Source of the DNA: Glandiceps talaboti
Taxonomy: Eukaryota > Hemichordata > Enteropneusta > Spengelidae
Assembly: GCF_964340395.1 (NCBI RefSeq)
Contig: NC_135550.1
Location: 19,341,176-19,405,175, forward strand
Length of the DNA: 64,000 bases
Reading direction: 5' to 3'
A program made the position numbers and the translations under genes. Below the pieces are notes generated by a model. The model ran no database searches and was not told the origin of the DNA. It saw only the letters and a program-made list of their open reading frames with translations. Positions within the stretch are counted from its first letter, which is position 1. Every line of letters starts with the position of its first letter. Of the stretch, positions 1 through 55,000 are shown one piece after another.

Positions 1-2
1 CT

Positions 3-212
3 GGTATGTGGTCATCGGGCAGTGTCAAGATGTTGCTAATAATTGACGACGTTGGTGGAGTAGACGGTGGTGATACAGTGTTTGAGCGTGGTCACTATGA
101 ATTGCTGAAAGAGGATGGATCAGCAGCAGATGTTGGCAAATATGTCGTCATTTGGAAGAAAGTCAACGGTGTTTACCACCTTGCTATCGTCTGTTATAAT
201 AGTAACAAATGA
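3..212 (+). CDS. Terminal coding exon of a SnoaL/DUF4440-like protein (partial)
   Basis: The open frame enters at the left edge and ends at TGA 210-212, giving about 69 residues. Seen: a run with FERGHYELLKEDGS, then GKYVVIWKKVNG, then a C-terminal CYNSNK. Known: C-terminal halves of SnoaL-like/DUF4440 proteins (small NTF2-like fold, often of unknown function in invertebrates) typically show a 'ERG.Y....DG....GKY..IWKK..G.W' pattern, which this fits; the usual tryptophan after the lysines is replaced by tyrosine-histidine. Inference: this is the last exon of a longer gene starting left of the window. The Met at position 6 is probably internal, because the family begins further upstream. It could also be an old pseudogene, but the frame is intact and a poly(A) signal follows. 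The gene is convergent with the kinesin gene to the right. Confidence 0.55.
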   Translation, partial: GMWSSGSVKMLLIIDDVGGVDGGDTVFERGHYELLKEDGSAADVGKYVVIWKKVNGVYHLAIVCYNSNK

Positions 213-1011
213 ACACAGTCACATGAAACATTTTTCACATTTTGTGTATTTCCGTTCATATCACCTTAGTTATTGAGATTTCCATGGACGTAGTCCAGTT
301 AACGAGATTCATCTAATTTCGCAAAGAGATTGAGATTGAGATGCAGAAAGTGCGTTTCTTTCCCTATCACATGGGATGGTATTAAACTGAATCGTTCAAT
401 TTGTATTTGGAATTGATTGACAACTGAAACGAATTAAACATCTCTCATAATCGTACTTGTCATTTCTTGAATTCCATATTTATGTTATTAATATCATCCA
501 ATAGCAACGATATGTCAAATATTCTGAACAGTGTTTAGTCAAACATACATAGTGCAACAGATAGTGAGTCAGTAACGAAAGCCAGAACATTATTTATTTA
601 CGGGGGTAGCGATGTGAAAGCCCCAACCCGTATAATATTGGTATTTGTCGTCCGAACAGAATTCCTTCTTGTACAACTGGTATTTGTATCCAAAATAAAT
701 ACATGTATGACCCCCACGTGACGACGAAATCGATGGGCCAAGTCATTATTTCTATCATAAACCTCTCAGAGAATGAAATTGTGTCATCTCTGAAAGAAAC
801 GGTGATGGAATTGTTAACTTTCTATATGAAAGGTCTTTCTGAACTAACACGAAGGATTGCAATTCATGTAACCGGGTAAAGGTGCAGAAGTTGGTTTTGT
901 GGTAAAATGCGCGTTGGGGACATATTTTCCTGAAAATTAATGTTCTTCAACTTAGAGTTGACAGGAACTAACAATTCAGGACGATGTAGTAAAACAGGTA
1001 TAATTGAGTAA
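213..1011. other. Probable 3' UTR and intergenic spacer
   Basis: This holds the likely 3' UTR of the leftmost gene up to about 715, then spacer. I see no further coding segment or clear repeat. Confidence 0.4.
694..699 (+). promoter_or_regulatory. Candidate poly(A) signal AATAAA
   Basis: A canonical AATAAA lies about 480 bases after the stop codon of the exon at 3-212, on the same strand and without another gene in between. It would give a 3' UTR of about 0.5 kb. The motif is short and occurs by chance in AT-rich DNA, so the assignment rests on position only. Confidence 0.35.
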
Positions 1012-2809
1012 GGGACCGGTCAGTTTCTCCAGCCTGGGGGGGGGGGGGGTGAATTCTTAAATCGGGCCGACAAAAAATCACTGAACCCCCCCCCCCCTAT
1101 CTGTAAAACCCAAAACAGGCTGACCCCCCTATCACTTAATTCTAAAACATGATGACCATATATGATATTCGCATGAGTGACAGGTATTTTTTGATCGTGA
1201 CTCAGTGTGGACTGCTTGACTGTCGTGCATCTACTTTATAAGATCCCGGGTTAGCACTATCATAATTATAATTATTGACTACACAGGGTAAATATATTTG
1301 AAAAGGAGTTTAATAGCATCTTGACAGTGAAAGGTAGGGGGAAAGCTTGAGAAGGGAATATGTACAGCTGTCATGGGGGGTCCTAAGGGGTCTCCCCCTA
1401 GAAGCCCTGGAGGTTTTTTCCCTGAAAAGTCAATTTTGAGACTATTCAGACCCTTTCAGACAATAATTTCCAAGCCTTACAAGACAACACCAACATGTAA
1501 AAAACAACTACATAGGGTTGAAATACTTTTGAAATATACTTTGATAGCATCTTGACAGTAAGAGGGGAAGAGCTTGAGACTGGAATATGTCCACCACATG
1601 CGGGGGTCTGAGGGGGTCTCCCTCTAGAAGCCCTGAAGGATTTTTACTCTTATAGCCAATATTTACGCTATTTAGACCCTTCAAGCAATAACTTAATCCA
1701 TACTTTACAAGACAGCAAGTATCAGAAAATATTCTTTATAACTTACACCAAGGGTTGAAATATGTTCTTAAAAAGTTAAATGGCATCTTTATATACATGT
1801 AGTAAAGGTCAGCACATCTAATGGTAGTATCATTGGTAGGGGGGATTTGGAGATTAAGGCAATTTTAGACTATCTTGGCAAACATTTCACATCTTGAAAA
1901 GACAATATCATCTCAAATTAGAATAGGGTGAAAATATTTAAGAAAAGTTTAATACCATTATGACAGTAAAAAGGTTGTTGGTGCATCTGATTGTTGGTTG
2001 AATGCATGAGTGACCTCTAGGGGTGAGGAAGTCCTTGGGGTTTTCCCCCTGGCAGATATGGAGTTTTTTGCTTGAGATACTAAGGCAATGTTTAGGTTAT
2101 TCATAACCTTTGAGGTAATATTTCCAAGCTTCGAAAAGCTAATATAAATGTACGTTTTAAATGAGTTTCCTATATCACTTAAAATAGACATGTAACACTA
2201 GTATAGGGGCATTAATATATGTATAATAAAGTCACCGGTATGTTAGAGAACTTTAGGTGGTCATACCTAGTGTATAATAGAAACTGGAATTTGATGAGAT
2301 GTGGTGATTTGTAGTGTCAATAACATGACGAGTAGAACAATTTAGATTAACTTCATTTATAAACTATCTATGAAAATTGCCATTACCAAACCTTCAAGTC
2401 ACAAGTTCACTTTTGCCCCAAACTGCAATATAAGTGAAGCATTGATTGTGAAACAGCCAAGCATTTACATGACATGTTCTGTAACTAGTGTGGTAGCTAG
2501 GTAATACATGTATATGTATATGTATAGTTATGTTTGAACTAATAAGTAATGTTAAAGAATTCATGTAAGAAACAGGGACAAGAACAAATATTGACATGTA
2601 CCACATTTCAGACAAGGCTATATGCCATTGTAGAAAGGATTTTTTTCTTCCATTACAATTTAAAACACAATGACCCCCCCCCCCACCCCTATCCACAATT
2701 TTCAAAACAGCATGACCCCCCTACTGCCAATTTCAAAAACAGGATGACCCCCCCCCCCCCTACCAATCCACCGGACCCCCCCCCCAGGCCGAAGAAACTG
2801 ACCGGTCCC
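1012..2809. mobile_element. Large element with G-rich terminal inverted repeats (non-autonomous DNA transposon-like)
   Basis: The left end reads GGGACCGGTCAGTTTCTCC followed by AGCCT and a G-run (1036-1049). The right end, on the opposite strand, reads GGGACCGGTCAGTTTCTTC followed by GGCCT and a G-run (the C-run at 2776-2785). The ends are therefore imperfect terminal inverted repeats of about 35 bp, 1.8 kb apart. C-rich units of the type AAAACAGSMTGACCCCCC occur near both ends in the same orientation (about 1065-1155 and 2660-2760). The interior has no transposase reading frame. No unambiguous target-site duplication could be read. It could instead be two separate copies of a short repeat inserted in opposite orientation. 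Confidence 0.45.
1300..2170 (+). repeat. Diverged tandem repeat, about 230-bp unit, 3-4 copies
   Basis: Unit starts are marked by variants of TTTGATAGCATCTTGACAGT at about 1310, 1541, 1777 and 1948 (spacings near 231, 236 and 171). Each is followed by 'AAAGG', a 'GGGGTCTCCCCCTAGAAGCCCT'-like block where preserved, and 'TTCCAAGCYT..AAAAG'. The copies are old and differ by indels. The array fills the middle of the 1012-2809 element. Confidence 0.5.
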
Positions 2810-2812
2810 CAA

Positions 2813-4877
2813 CTTATGCAGCGTAATTGTTTGACTAAACTAAGGAGTTTAATACTCGAACACGTCCGCTGACATAGCCTGTTAAACAGGATAGCCACTA
2901 AATTACAGTTTCAACGGTGTACACACCCTTGTTGCCTCCATTGCAAAATTTGACCCAATAGGTTACTACTGTCCCGCATATATGTACGTAGCCCAGATAC
3001 TTACCTATCGAACTTGACATACTGACTCGACAGCATATGTTCTGGGGAGCGACATTTTCAAGTCAGATAGTAGACTTGCTCATGTCTACGGGTTATATTC
3101 AATCTTTATTAAATATTTGAAACACAGATGTGTACCTTTTTTTAGTCCAGTCAAAATACGGCATGACCTTGAAGAACTATTTGCAACATAAATTATTTGT
3201 AGTGCAATGTGCTCAGAATTTTATACTGAACACCATATCAAAAGTCTAGGAAAATCTAAGTGGTGGAACGAGGCTAAAAAAGTGATTTTAATAATCGGCT
3301 AATTAGCATATTCATGAAATACTGTAACATGTCTATGGATAGTTCTGAGGATGGGTAATTGCACTAAATACCATCTTGTGATAATAAAACCATCCTATGT
3401 AAACGTAAATGTACTCAATATTTTCATAAATGTAATCAACGTGAATAGCATATAGCCCATACAATGTATGAACTAAGTTTGGGATGTAGAAGAACTTTTA
3501 TGTACATCCAGTTATTAAGTTCTCACCGACAAGGAAACTGTGAAGTTATGCATTGAAGTGTATAGGAATATAGAATCAATTGCAAATAATTTTAATCATC
3601 AAACCATTCCCATATAAGGTAAAATGGTCGAAGATATTCAATGTTAATATGGTTTTTTTTTCATGGACCATGCAAGTAAAATAAAATCCCGGCCTACCCA
3701 ACCTATTTTCTGAAGTCATATTATCTGAAACAATATACTCATTTTGATTTTGCCTTTAATGTAAATCTTTGACAAGAATCTATAAAAGTGTAGGCGACGC
3801 AGTCTACAGCGGCACGAGAGACAAATGTGCCTTGGAATTTGACATTTTGTATATTAGTTACTAGTTTGCGCACTTGCATCACAGCAAAGTTTGGTTTCAT
3901 ACTCTGATATCCTATTTCATTAGGTCTTGAGTTCGGAAGCAATTTTACTTTCACTATTGGCCTGTGGCATGTAAAAAAAATCGTCCTTGCGGTCTGAAGA
4001 TGGTCAGAATAAATTATCAGATATCAGAAAACGCAGCAGCACACTTGTATTGTTGAAATGTTCAACATTACTTCGCTGGTGAAAATGAGCCTTGGAGAGG
4101 TATCGTTTCCTTTGTTCAAATCTAAGATACGTGTAAAAACAACCTATTTCAAATCGATAGCCACATCGATATCTAACCCCCTCCCCCTCCCCCACCCCCA
4201 AATCAGAATACTAACGTGCACTGAGCACCACGATCACAATGTCAACATTTACTTTAGAGTCGAGGGCGCTGTTCTTTTACGGTAATTCTGTTTTTCTAAC
4301 AACCTGTTGATGCACAGGGTGTAGTGAGATTGTCATCAACGCCAGGTTACTATATATGTGTGATTACTATTCTATGTTGGGCCAATTATTTGGATGTGTA
4401 CCTTCTGATTCTCCAGTCTCCACCCAATTCCCTCCCCGTTAATGGTATATTCCAAATTGTGAAAGATAGGAATGGTTTATAGAAAGATGAATTTTTTGGT
4501 ATGTTGTTGAAGCATGAAGGAATAAACAATGGGGTGGGTGGGGTAGGGGGTCAGTGGAATGGAGAATCAGAAACTACGCTAAAGCCGTACACACGTTAGA
4601 TTAATCACACATGTATGTAGCATTGATGACACGCTTGCTACTCCTGTGACTGATGTGAAGTTTTGTGGGGAAACTGTTTGTATTGATAACTATCAACGTC
4701 GGAACAGCAGAGTGCCTAAAAACTTTCGATTTTAAATAATATTGTGCGCACTAGACATTTGACTACCTTTCAGTATGTTTCACAGATATGTTATCAACTT
4801 CTTAACACTTTTTAATGAGGTGCATTTGGGAACTAAATATTGATCTTGACAAACATTATTAACAATACTATTTTCGA
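2813..4877. other. Intergenic, nothing recognised
   Basis: AT-rich sequence without a coding exon that I can recognise. A CT/CCC-rich tract lies at about 4176-4200, and a short GAGGGCGCTG at 4261-4270 resembles half of a CTCF core but is not a good full match. Confidence 0.3.
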
Positions 4878-5596
4878 TAGCCCTGGGACTTATCTTGGTG
4901 TGACCTCTTCAAGCTCTGTGTGTACAGTTGCAGTACTTCTTGAGATAGTAACACCAAGACAAGTCACTCATCAAGCTCTGTGTATAGAGTGGCAGTACTG
5001 CTTGAGATAGTAACACCAAGACAAGTCGCTCATCAAGCTCTGTGTGTAGAGTGGCAGTACTGCTTGAGATAGTAACACCAAGATAAGTCACTCATCAAGC
5101 TCTCTGTGTAGAGCTGCAGTACTTCTTGAGATAGTAACACCAAGACAAGTCGCTCATCAAGCTCTGTGTGTAGAGTTGCAGTACTGCTTGAGATAGTAAC
5201 ACCAAGACAAGTCGCTCATCAAGCTCTGTGTGTAGAGTTGCAGTACTTCTTGAAATAGTAACACCACGACAAGTCCCTCATCAAGCTCTCTGTGTAGAGT
5301 TGCAGTACTGCTTGAGATAGTAACACCAAGACAAGTCTCTCATCAAGCTCTGTGTGTAGAGTTGCAGTACTTCTTGAGATAGTAACACCAAGACAAGTCT
5401 CTCATCAAGCTGTGTGTGTAGAGTTGCAGTACTGCTTGAGATAGTAACACCAAGACAAGTCTCTCATCAAGCTCTGTGTGTAGAGTTGCAGTACTTCTTG
5501 AGATAGTAACACCAAGACAAGTCCCTCATCAAGCTCTCTGTGTGTAGAGTGGCACTACTTCTTGAGATAGTAACACCAAGACAAGTCTCTGGGCTA
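4878..5596. mobile_element. TA-flanked inverted-repeat element carrying a minisatellite (MITE-like)
   Basis: The element is bounded by TA dinucleotides at 4878-4879 and 5595-5596. The left terminus begins GCCCTGGGACTTATCTTGG; the right terminus, read on the opposite strand, begins GCCCAGAGACTTGTCTTGG. The two ends match at 19 of the first 22 bases. A TA target-site duplication with short terminal inverted repeats is typical of Tc1/mariner-related MITEs. The interior is almost entirely the tandem array listed separately; no transposase is encoded. Confidence 0.6.
4906..5590. repeat. Minisatellite, about 62-bp unit, 11 copies
   Basis: Units of 61-64 bp read TCAAGCTCTGTGTGTAGAG, then TTGCAGTACTKCTTGAGATA, then GTAACACCAAGACAAGTCNC. 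The 'CAGTACT' block recurs 11 times between about 4929 and 5555. Part of the unit (ACACCAAGACAAGT) is the same sequence as the terminal inverted repeat of the surrounding element, so the array appears to be built from the element's right end. Confidence 0.9.
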
Positions 5597-7397
5597 TGTT
5601 TTGGGATACATTAACACACATACACTACACAGAAAGACACACCAACACACGTTTTATGCCAATTTCACTACCTACAGTTTTTAGCAAGATCATTGATGTC
5701 TTCATGCTCTCTTGAATAAGTAACCAACAATATACACTGTACAAACACACAATTTAACAAACAAACAAACAAACAATCAATTAAACATACAAGAGTGACA
5801 TCATATCCATTGCATTTCATACAATATCAAATTTTTATTCAGCTGTGCTCTAGAACATAGAAAAGTTATGTCAACTAAAACTGCACAGCTTTATTAGCAC
5901 AGAGAAGTAAATGAGTCTGATGCTGCCATACACTGGCAAGAAGAAGAAAAGAACAACATATGTTACACACAGTTTACAAAGACTTGAAGAAAATAACAAC
6001 AAGGCTTTCACAAGCTACACAAAGAATGTCAAAACCACAGACCAACGAGACAATCTATTGTCCATGCTTAAAACTTTACATTACGTCTCATATTAATTTA
6101 CAATAAAAAAAAAAGTTTGATTAAAGATATTTGTAAAACTTAATAATTCATCCTTTTGATTCATCAACATGATTTGATGAGATCTGTCATTGGTCACTTG
6201 GCTTTTAATATCCGCACAATTCGAAAAAAAACTAAGTTTTTATATAATTTATTTCATTTTTTTTTTTGGTTTTTGAAAATGCTACATTGAGTATTGGAGG
6301 TAAGGGCTGGTTGGCTTTTCAATCCTTCATATAAAATTGTAACATCAGAAAAATGGGAAGTAGAAAAAAACTGGTACAAAACAACTTCATTGTTAGTTTT
6401 TTTTTCGCAGTAAAAAGTTAATACTTTGGCGTTTATAAAGTTGAAAGAACTTTACAAAATATCTTGATATATCAAACTGAGCTTGCAATGGGTAGGTGGT
6501 CTTATAAAAGTTATCAAAAAAAATCTCTTTTTTATATAACTATTTCAGTCGACACTGCAATGGAAGCCATCGTGAGGTATCTTTTATTAATTTTTGCATT
6601 GATTAGATATACTTAGCCTTATTAGTATCATTATTATTAATATCATACCAATTTCTAAAGTTTTGGGGAATATATAGAATGCTGTTTTTCTGTTCTGCCA
6701 ATGTGAGTTTCAAAATAACTTACAAATTTTCGTCGTGGTACTTTGGTTAAAATTAACACAGTCATGCTGTGAGTAACAGACAAAATACCCTGATAACACA
6801 TTCTGCCCTCTCCGAAAAAAAAGGCAGTGATAAAGTGTATAACAATGATGAAACAAAACAAAAACTAACTAAATACAATACATTCAATAAAAGTCAATTT
6901 TTAATGTAATACTGTTCTGTACAACAGATATATAGGTACAGCTCTGACATGGTCTACCAAAACAAACTTTTTTTTTTTAAACCTTTACACATAGATCCCA
7001 TCATCAATATAATTCTGTTTTTTCCTTCTTCTTTTTTTTTTTTACACTAAAACCATCACTACAGATATCACATTATATGTACAATTGATTGAATTTCTAC
7101 ACTGACAAAAAACATACACAAAAGTACCCTGGCCCAAAATATCAATCCTTTCATCCTTTCTGCTTCTAAATACCATGATAGTAAATTTACACAGAGTTCA
7201 TATGCCGCCTTTCTTTTCGCTCTTCAAAAAAAAGAACATCGTTATCATTATTTCAGTTGTTTCCATCATCACCAAAAAACTTGTTAAGAGACTGTTGAAT
7301 CCTACTACGGGTTGCATGTGTTTGTGTATTAAGTACAGCAAATTGACACAAGTTCAAATCGTCTCTGATTTCTACAGATTGTGTGTCCATACTAATG
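5597..7397. other. Intergenic region and 3' UTR of the kinesin gene
   Basis: The kinesin 3' UTR (minus strand) must begin at 7397 and run leftwards. Possible minus-strand AATAAA signals (plus-strand TTTATT) lie at 6583-6588, 6248-6253, 5890-5895 and 5834-5839, but I cannot choose among them. An (AAAC)n tract is at about 5758-5775. Poly-T runs are present at about 6966-6978 and 7025-7045. No coding segment was recognised. Confidence 0.4.
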
Positions 7398-49028
<41,631 letters not shown>

Positions 49029-52000
49029 CTAAATAAAAAAATAAAAAATAAGACACTTTAAATTAATTAAGTTATCATGTGTTTTTCAAGTTCAGAAGAA
49101 TATTTTTTGAAATTTTCCATTGTAATTAAACTATTCCTGTATGTGGTGTAGTGTTCAGCACTGTGTGAAAACAAGCCAAGACTGTTATAGCTAATATATT
49201 CTTAAATATGCAACTTTGATATATCGAGAAAAAAATGGAATAGAAAAGCACATAGAGAGACCTTGACCTGACATGACCTGCTAATTACTATCAATCATTA
49301 AAAATTGTATATTCTAATAAATCTAATACACTTCTCAGGTATTGATATAATCATAAAATGTACAAATTATATTGTCATGTTAATCTATCTTTATATGGTC
49401 TCTGGTTTTATTTCTGGTCACAACCACTTGACAATATCATTTTTATTGACCCTGAAATTCCGTAGCATGTGAATAAGTTGGCAAATGCATTTGTTGAAAT
49501 TAGATTTTGCTATCGCTTGAAGGAAGAAATGAAGTTATCCGAGTGATGATCCAATGAAAGTTTAGCAATGACTTGAAATGGTCAATTGAAATAGAAGAGG
49601 CATACGCTTGCTTACACTGCATTTGTCACAAAAATGAAATCAGAAAAGTAAGAAGTCAAGTAGTATAGTACTCCTGTCTCTGTAAACTTCCTATTTACAA
49701 TATAATGATTTGATGGGGAAGAGAGAGGCACGCGTGCAGTGCAAACAGGCTTCCTACTTCAACAATAGATAGTATGTGTGTACGGTGATGGAAATAAGAG
49801 AGGTAGACAACCGGAAGAGACAGATGTATATAGGAAAACTCTGTACGACAGGCTTAAACTAAAGGAAATGTTCCTGGTTAAAATCTTGAAAACAAGAACA
49901 AAGCAAACAGACATGAAGACGCCAAATTGAATTACTTTTTCTTAGAAAGTGCCTGACATCCAACGGACTCCTTGCTATTTTAATTCATTGGAATTAATAT
50001 GCAATTTCCTCTGACCTCATCCAAATGGAGATTGACAGCTGTGAAAAACTGGTGTCAAAGGTTACTTTATTTCTCCTGTATCCAACTCAAGTTGCAGTCA
50101 AACCGATGACTTAGTCATAAAGCCATTTGAAAACCATGGATAAATGTTGATTCATTTTCATATAATCAAATAATACCAGATTAAACGTATACCTTATTGA
50201 GTTGAACTCAACAGTCTCAACTGGATTGGACCTAAATATGTTCACTTCAACCAACAAATAAATGACAATGCACGCAGCATGTCAACACTATGAACAGTAA
50301 GGTGTAATGGAACTGTTAATAGTGAAAGTTACCACAAACATCATTATTCTGGTCACATCTGTTGGCCAGGTGAGAGAAGATTAAAGAACACAAATGATTC
50401 TGTGTATTCTATGATCCTCTATATAAGTTTACAGTACGCAATATTATCCCTGTTTCTAATGCTGGTCCAAGGACAACAATGTTTTCAACTGTCAATAAAT
50501 ACAAAATGTGCCAAGCCCATTCAAGCACCAAAGAAAGGTATATTTTTCAGCTCTGCACTGTCTATAATTCCTCACTGATTTACACACGTGCTTCTATAAT
50601 CTGGTGGGTAGGAGAAATCTTTAAGTAGTTGTAATAGGACAGGTATTTAATCTAGGTGCCTATCAATCGATCATGCCATGCTCACAGGCAAATGTGCTTT
50701 CACAGCTTTTCTATGAGAATCTGATTCAAATTGTTAAAGTCACTCAACTGAAGGTAAATGAAAACAGGAAGGGAAAACAAAACTACCTGGGCTTCTGAAG
50801 GTTATTGTGGGCAGAGTTCCAACTGCAACCTACTGTTAGTTACTACCCACTGACAGTACATTGCAAACTCTCTTTTCAGAGACCAGTAGAATCACCTATA
50901 CAACTTTTGTAGTAAATAGGCGAATAAGTTTAGGTAGTACATTTATAAACACAGTTGGGAACTGTCAATCATTCATCTCCTGGCAATTAGGGCTTAGGTG
51001 GTCTTATTGTACAACATGATGGGTTAGTCAAAACAAATTCCATCAATAAAAGACAATGGGAAGCAAACTTGTCAACATCTTGGAAGTAGAGGAAGTGCAT
51101 TTGAAGATGATTCATGTCAGGTATGCCAAGATATGTCATTATCTACATGTACTAGTCACGATGTTTCCCAACCGTGTACAAAGAATTGACATGAGTTTAT
51201 CATGATCCACACAAAGTAATTTTTATGCTAGTCACAGACAAAAATGTGAAAATACAATTTAAGATAACGATTTTCAGGATATCATTACACTGGAAAGTGT
51301 CAGAAAACATACAATTTAAACAGTTTAATGTGAAACGGAGTGATGAAGTCTGAGTAAAAGTAATACATTACGCTATTAGACTAGGAGAATGTACTTTGAA
51401 TACTGGAAGAGGCATAAGTATTTGAAAGCCACAAGAAATAAATTATCACACCTGGAGGAAGGATGTACTGCAAACATGGTATATGGTTTCAATATCCCAG
51501 TGGTAACTTATCCCAAACTGTGGTATATGTAAAAGCGTGGGTGTTCTGTCTTGTCAGGTACATGTACAGCAAGTGTTGATCCACAGACCTACATGACGGA
51601 ACAACTCTTGAGGACTGACTGAACCAAGTGGTATCCATCCAGTTGCTGAACAACTGTGACAAAGCCAACTATATGCACTGTGTAATGGTGTTTTGTTGTC
51701 ATCACACAAAGACAGCTATACATTGTATGGGACTCAGTAGCATCCCCACCGACAACAAACCCATGAACAATACTCTGTCATTCACTAGTCCAATTGGCTG
51801 CTTTTCATTAGCCCCCCTGAAAATTGGCTAATCGAGTCCATTGGAACAATTGAAATAGACAACCTGCAGCAGTCATTACAACGGTTATTCAAAACTACTC
51901 TCACTTTTACTAAATTTCATTATTGTGCTCAGTATGTACCACACTTCAGTACTCACAACACTAGTGTTAAGTCCAATCAGGTGGAATAAACTCTTCACTC

Positions 52001-55000
52001 GGCGCAATTTCTGTGCCTTTTACCAGACACGCAGTCTGGACGTATATTATTTACTTTGTTTTTAGCTAATAACCTGAAAAATGTTTCACAAACCACACCG
52101 GCTGCACTCATTACAGGAAACTAAAAATAGGTAATACACAATGCTATTAATTGAATATTTAAAATAAAACAAAGGACAGCTTCATGGCAGTTAAATTGCC
52201 TTTCAATACGGTACTTTAAAAAGGGTTAAATCAACGATTTAGAAAAAAGTTTATTTTGAAAGTCACTTCCATTTCTATTTGAATAAAAAAAATCACAATG
52301 TAATATCATTAATTTTGATTACTTGTGCATGCTGTAGTTGTATTTCAATTCAAATAATGGACATTTTGCTCAACATGGAAGTGACAAGGTTTCTGGGTTT
52401 ATACTCTGTGATCTAACTGCCTTGGATACATCCTACTGATGATGCTGATCCTGTAATGTTTCCATTTAGTCTCCTTGTTACCTCCCATAGAAATGTTGTG
52501 TCTCTGGAGACATCATGACAAATTGCATTTCACTGCTATAAATTTTTTAAGTAATTTTTTTAGCATAGTGATGGATTCTTGGACTGTACTTTGAAGTTGA
52601 CACTTGATGTACCTTTGGATGAGGGTGGGAAACCGGCACGTAAGTATTCTCCTGTGATTGGACAGACACTGACAAAATATTATCTGCAGGTCTTTTCCTG
52701 ATCATTGACGCTGATCAATACTCACAACTGTGACAAGTAATTTAGCTTGAGTACACAAGTGGAACAACTAGGACATACAACAACTGTGGCATCTGACATG
52801 CACTTTGACCAAAACAGATTGTGGTGAGAGTTGACAAATAAACTAGGACTGCCCGGAAAGCTGGCACCACACAACACACATAAAACAATAGTGACAGCTC
52901 CCTTTTATTGAACGGTAATAAGGTTCAGCAAAAGAACGCAAGTGAGAAAATAGACTTTTTTCTGTCCATCAGGGCTGTCAATCAAATAAAGTGAAAAGAT
53001 ACAAAAGTTGCCATTCACATGGTCTTGTTGCATGTAGAGCAATGTTGGCAAAGATGCTGTCATCTTTTGTGTCACTGTGTAAAGAAAATTCTAAACTCAA
53101 CAATACAACAATCAGTAAATTGTGTTCACAGAGCCAGTCATGCTGATCTACACACACACACGCACACATACGGTGAGGTTGACGGAGAATGAATGAAAGT
53201 TGCAATCAGGCAACAGTTCCGTACATACCCTTTAATCATGGTTCATCCAACTCTCTTAATCACCGACCATCAACTGTTTACCTGGTTCATGAGGGCTGGC
53301 CCAAAAAAATAGCTTGGGTGCACCATAGACTAATCCATGGGACTTTGGTGAATTGGCAACATTGACACACTATCACACACACTATCACTATAAATATGAC
53401 AAAGTCTGTGATCAATGGTAGTCCATCAACCAATCACAGTACAGCACTGCCGCTAGCTACTTTGAAATACCTCGTTTGCCACCAAATGATACTGTGTCGT
53501 CAGTCAACACAACTTGGCATAATGATACCCACGATAATTACATAGAAAAGTACCCAATCCACAAATAAACAGCTTGAACACAAGGAAAATCATATATCTG
53601 TTTATTTCTAGAACTTATGAAACACATTAGGCAAATGTAGATAATTGAATGAGTAGAATGATTGGCTATTGAGTCAGATACAAATCAAAAGATTAAATTG
53701 ACAACTATTCTAGTAATTAATGAATAATCTAGTTAGTGGTCAAAAAAAAACATAAACTCTGCATTGAAAGGAAATAAAGCCAATATTATCAGGAGACAAT
53801 ATGATTAAAAAGACAGCAAACACTAGAACCACATTGACAGCTAAATATTACTATTTTACACCAATACTAGCACTGTGACCTACAAAAGAATCATTTATTT
53901 TATGTCTCTATTTTTATCACAGAAACTAGATTTCAAAGATGATGGCAACTGAACAATGTGACATTGAGAAAAAAAGTGGAATGCAAACAGTAATAGTCTG
54001 GCAGTTATTAAGTAGCACACAATAAGACAAACACTCTTAGTCCACTTGAAAGACTACTACTAGCACTGAGCAATCCAGCTTTCATTTATATTCATAGACT
54101 AGAGACAATGTTACAAAACCTCATCAATTTGCATTTTGTTGAAAGTATACTTGAAGTGTCAATTTGTTAGCCCATTTTACAAATGGGATGTTGATATAAC
54201 AATCATTAACATGCACAATTCCCCTTTCTGCCTGTCAAACCAACGCACAGAAACAACACCAAGTCATTACCAAGTGTATTGTGAAAACCAACAACACTTG
54301 AGGGCGCTCTTTCCCAAATAGTTTTCAGCTCTCTTCGGTAAATAGACAGGGAAGTCTGTACTGTATTAGTAATAGTGATAGCGAGAGGAATTCCAGAAAA
54401 AACATCAATATATACTTCAGTCCACTAGATATATTGTTATATTTGAAGTATCTTTGTGTTCCATTTCTGTTTGCTTTTATCACAGATTATTCCATTTTCA
54501 AATTACATTATATTTTCATAGCACCTCAATATCTATTTTATCATGTTTCAACAATAACCACTTCTACGAAAATGAAAGCCATCATCACATAAGCATCTTT
54601 TTCACAAAATTACAGCAATCAGTGTAAATATTGTCCATATAGACATAGTAACTGGGATTACCTCATGTTATATTGATGAGCCACCAAAATACTATGGACA
54701 AGGCCAATTGTAGAACACCTTTTACTATGATTTGATTTTCTTTGAGGCTTACACTGATATAGACCCATTAGATACAACAAGTACAAACTGTCACTCCTTC
54801 TTAATGTCTGGGAAATTACATACGACACCTTTTGATGCAGTGACATCACTTCACACTATATTCTAGCTGTACACTCATCAATCTCTGTGTACTTCAGTCT
54901 AAATACTTTCCTTCTGTCAAACTTTACGCACAACATTTAAATATCACACAGAATGTATCTATGTCTAGCCAGCTACACTCTATAACCTTGTAGATCATCT

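Noticed and set aside
4904-5091. Frame reading SQAVLPLYTQSLMSDLSW-like peptide repeats
   Set aside because: It is the 62/63-bp minisatellite read in one frame; indels between units break it.
54298-54312. CTTGAGGGCGCTCT, partly CTCF-like
   Set aside because: Only the 3' half of the motif fits; the CCAC part is missing, unlike the site at 7823-7841.
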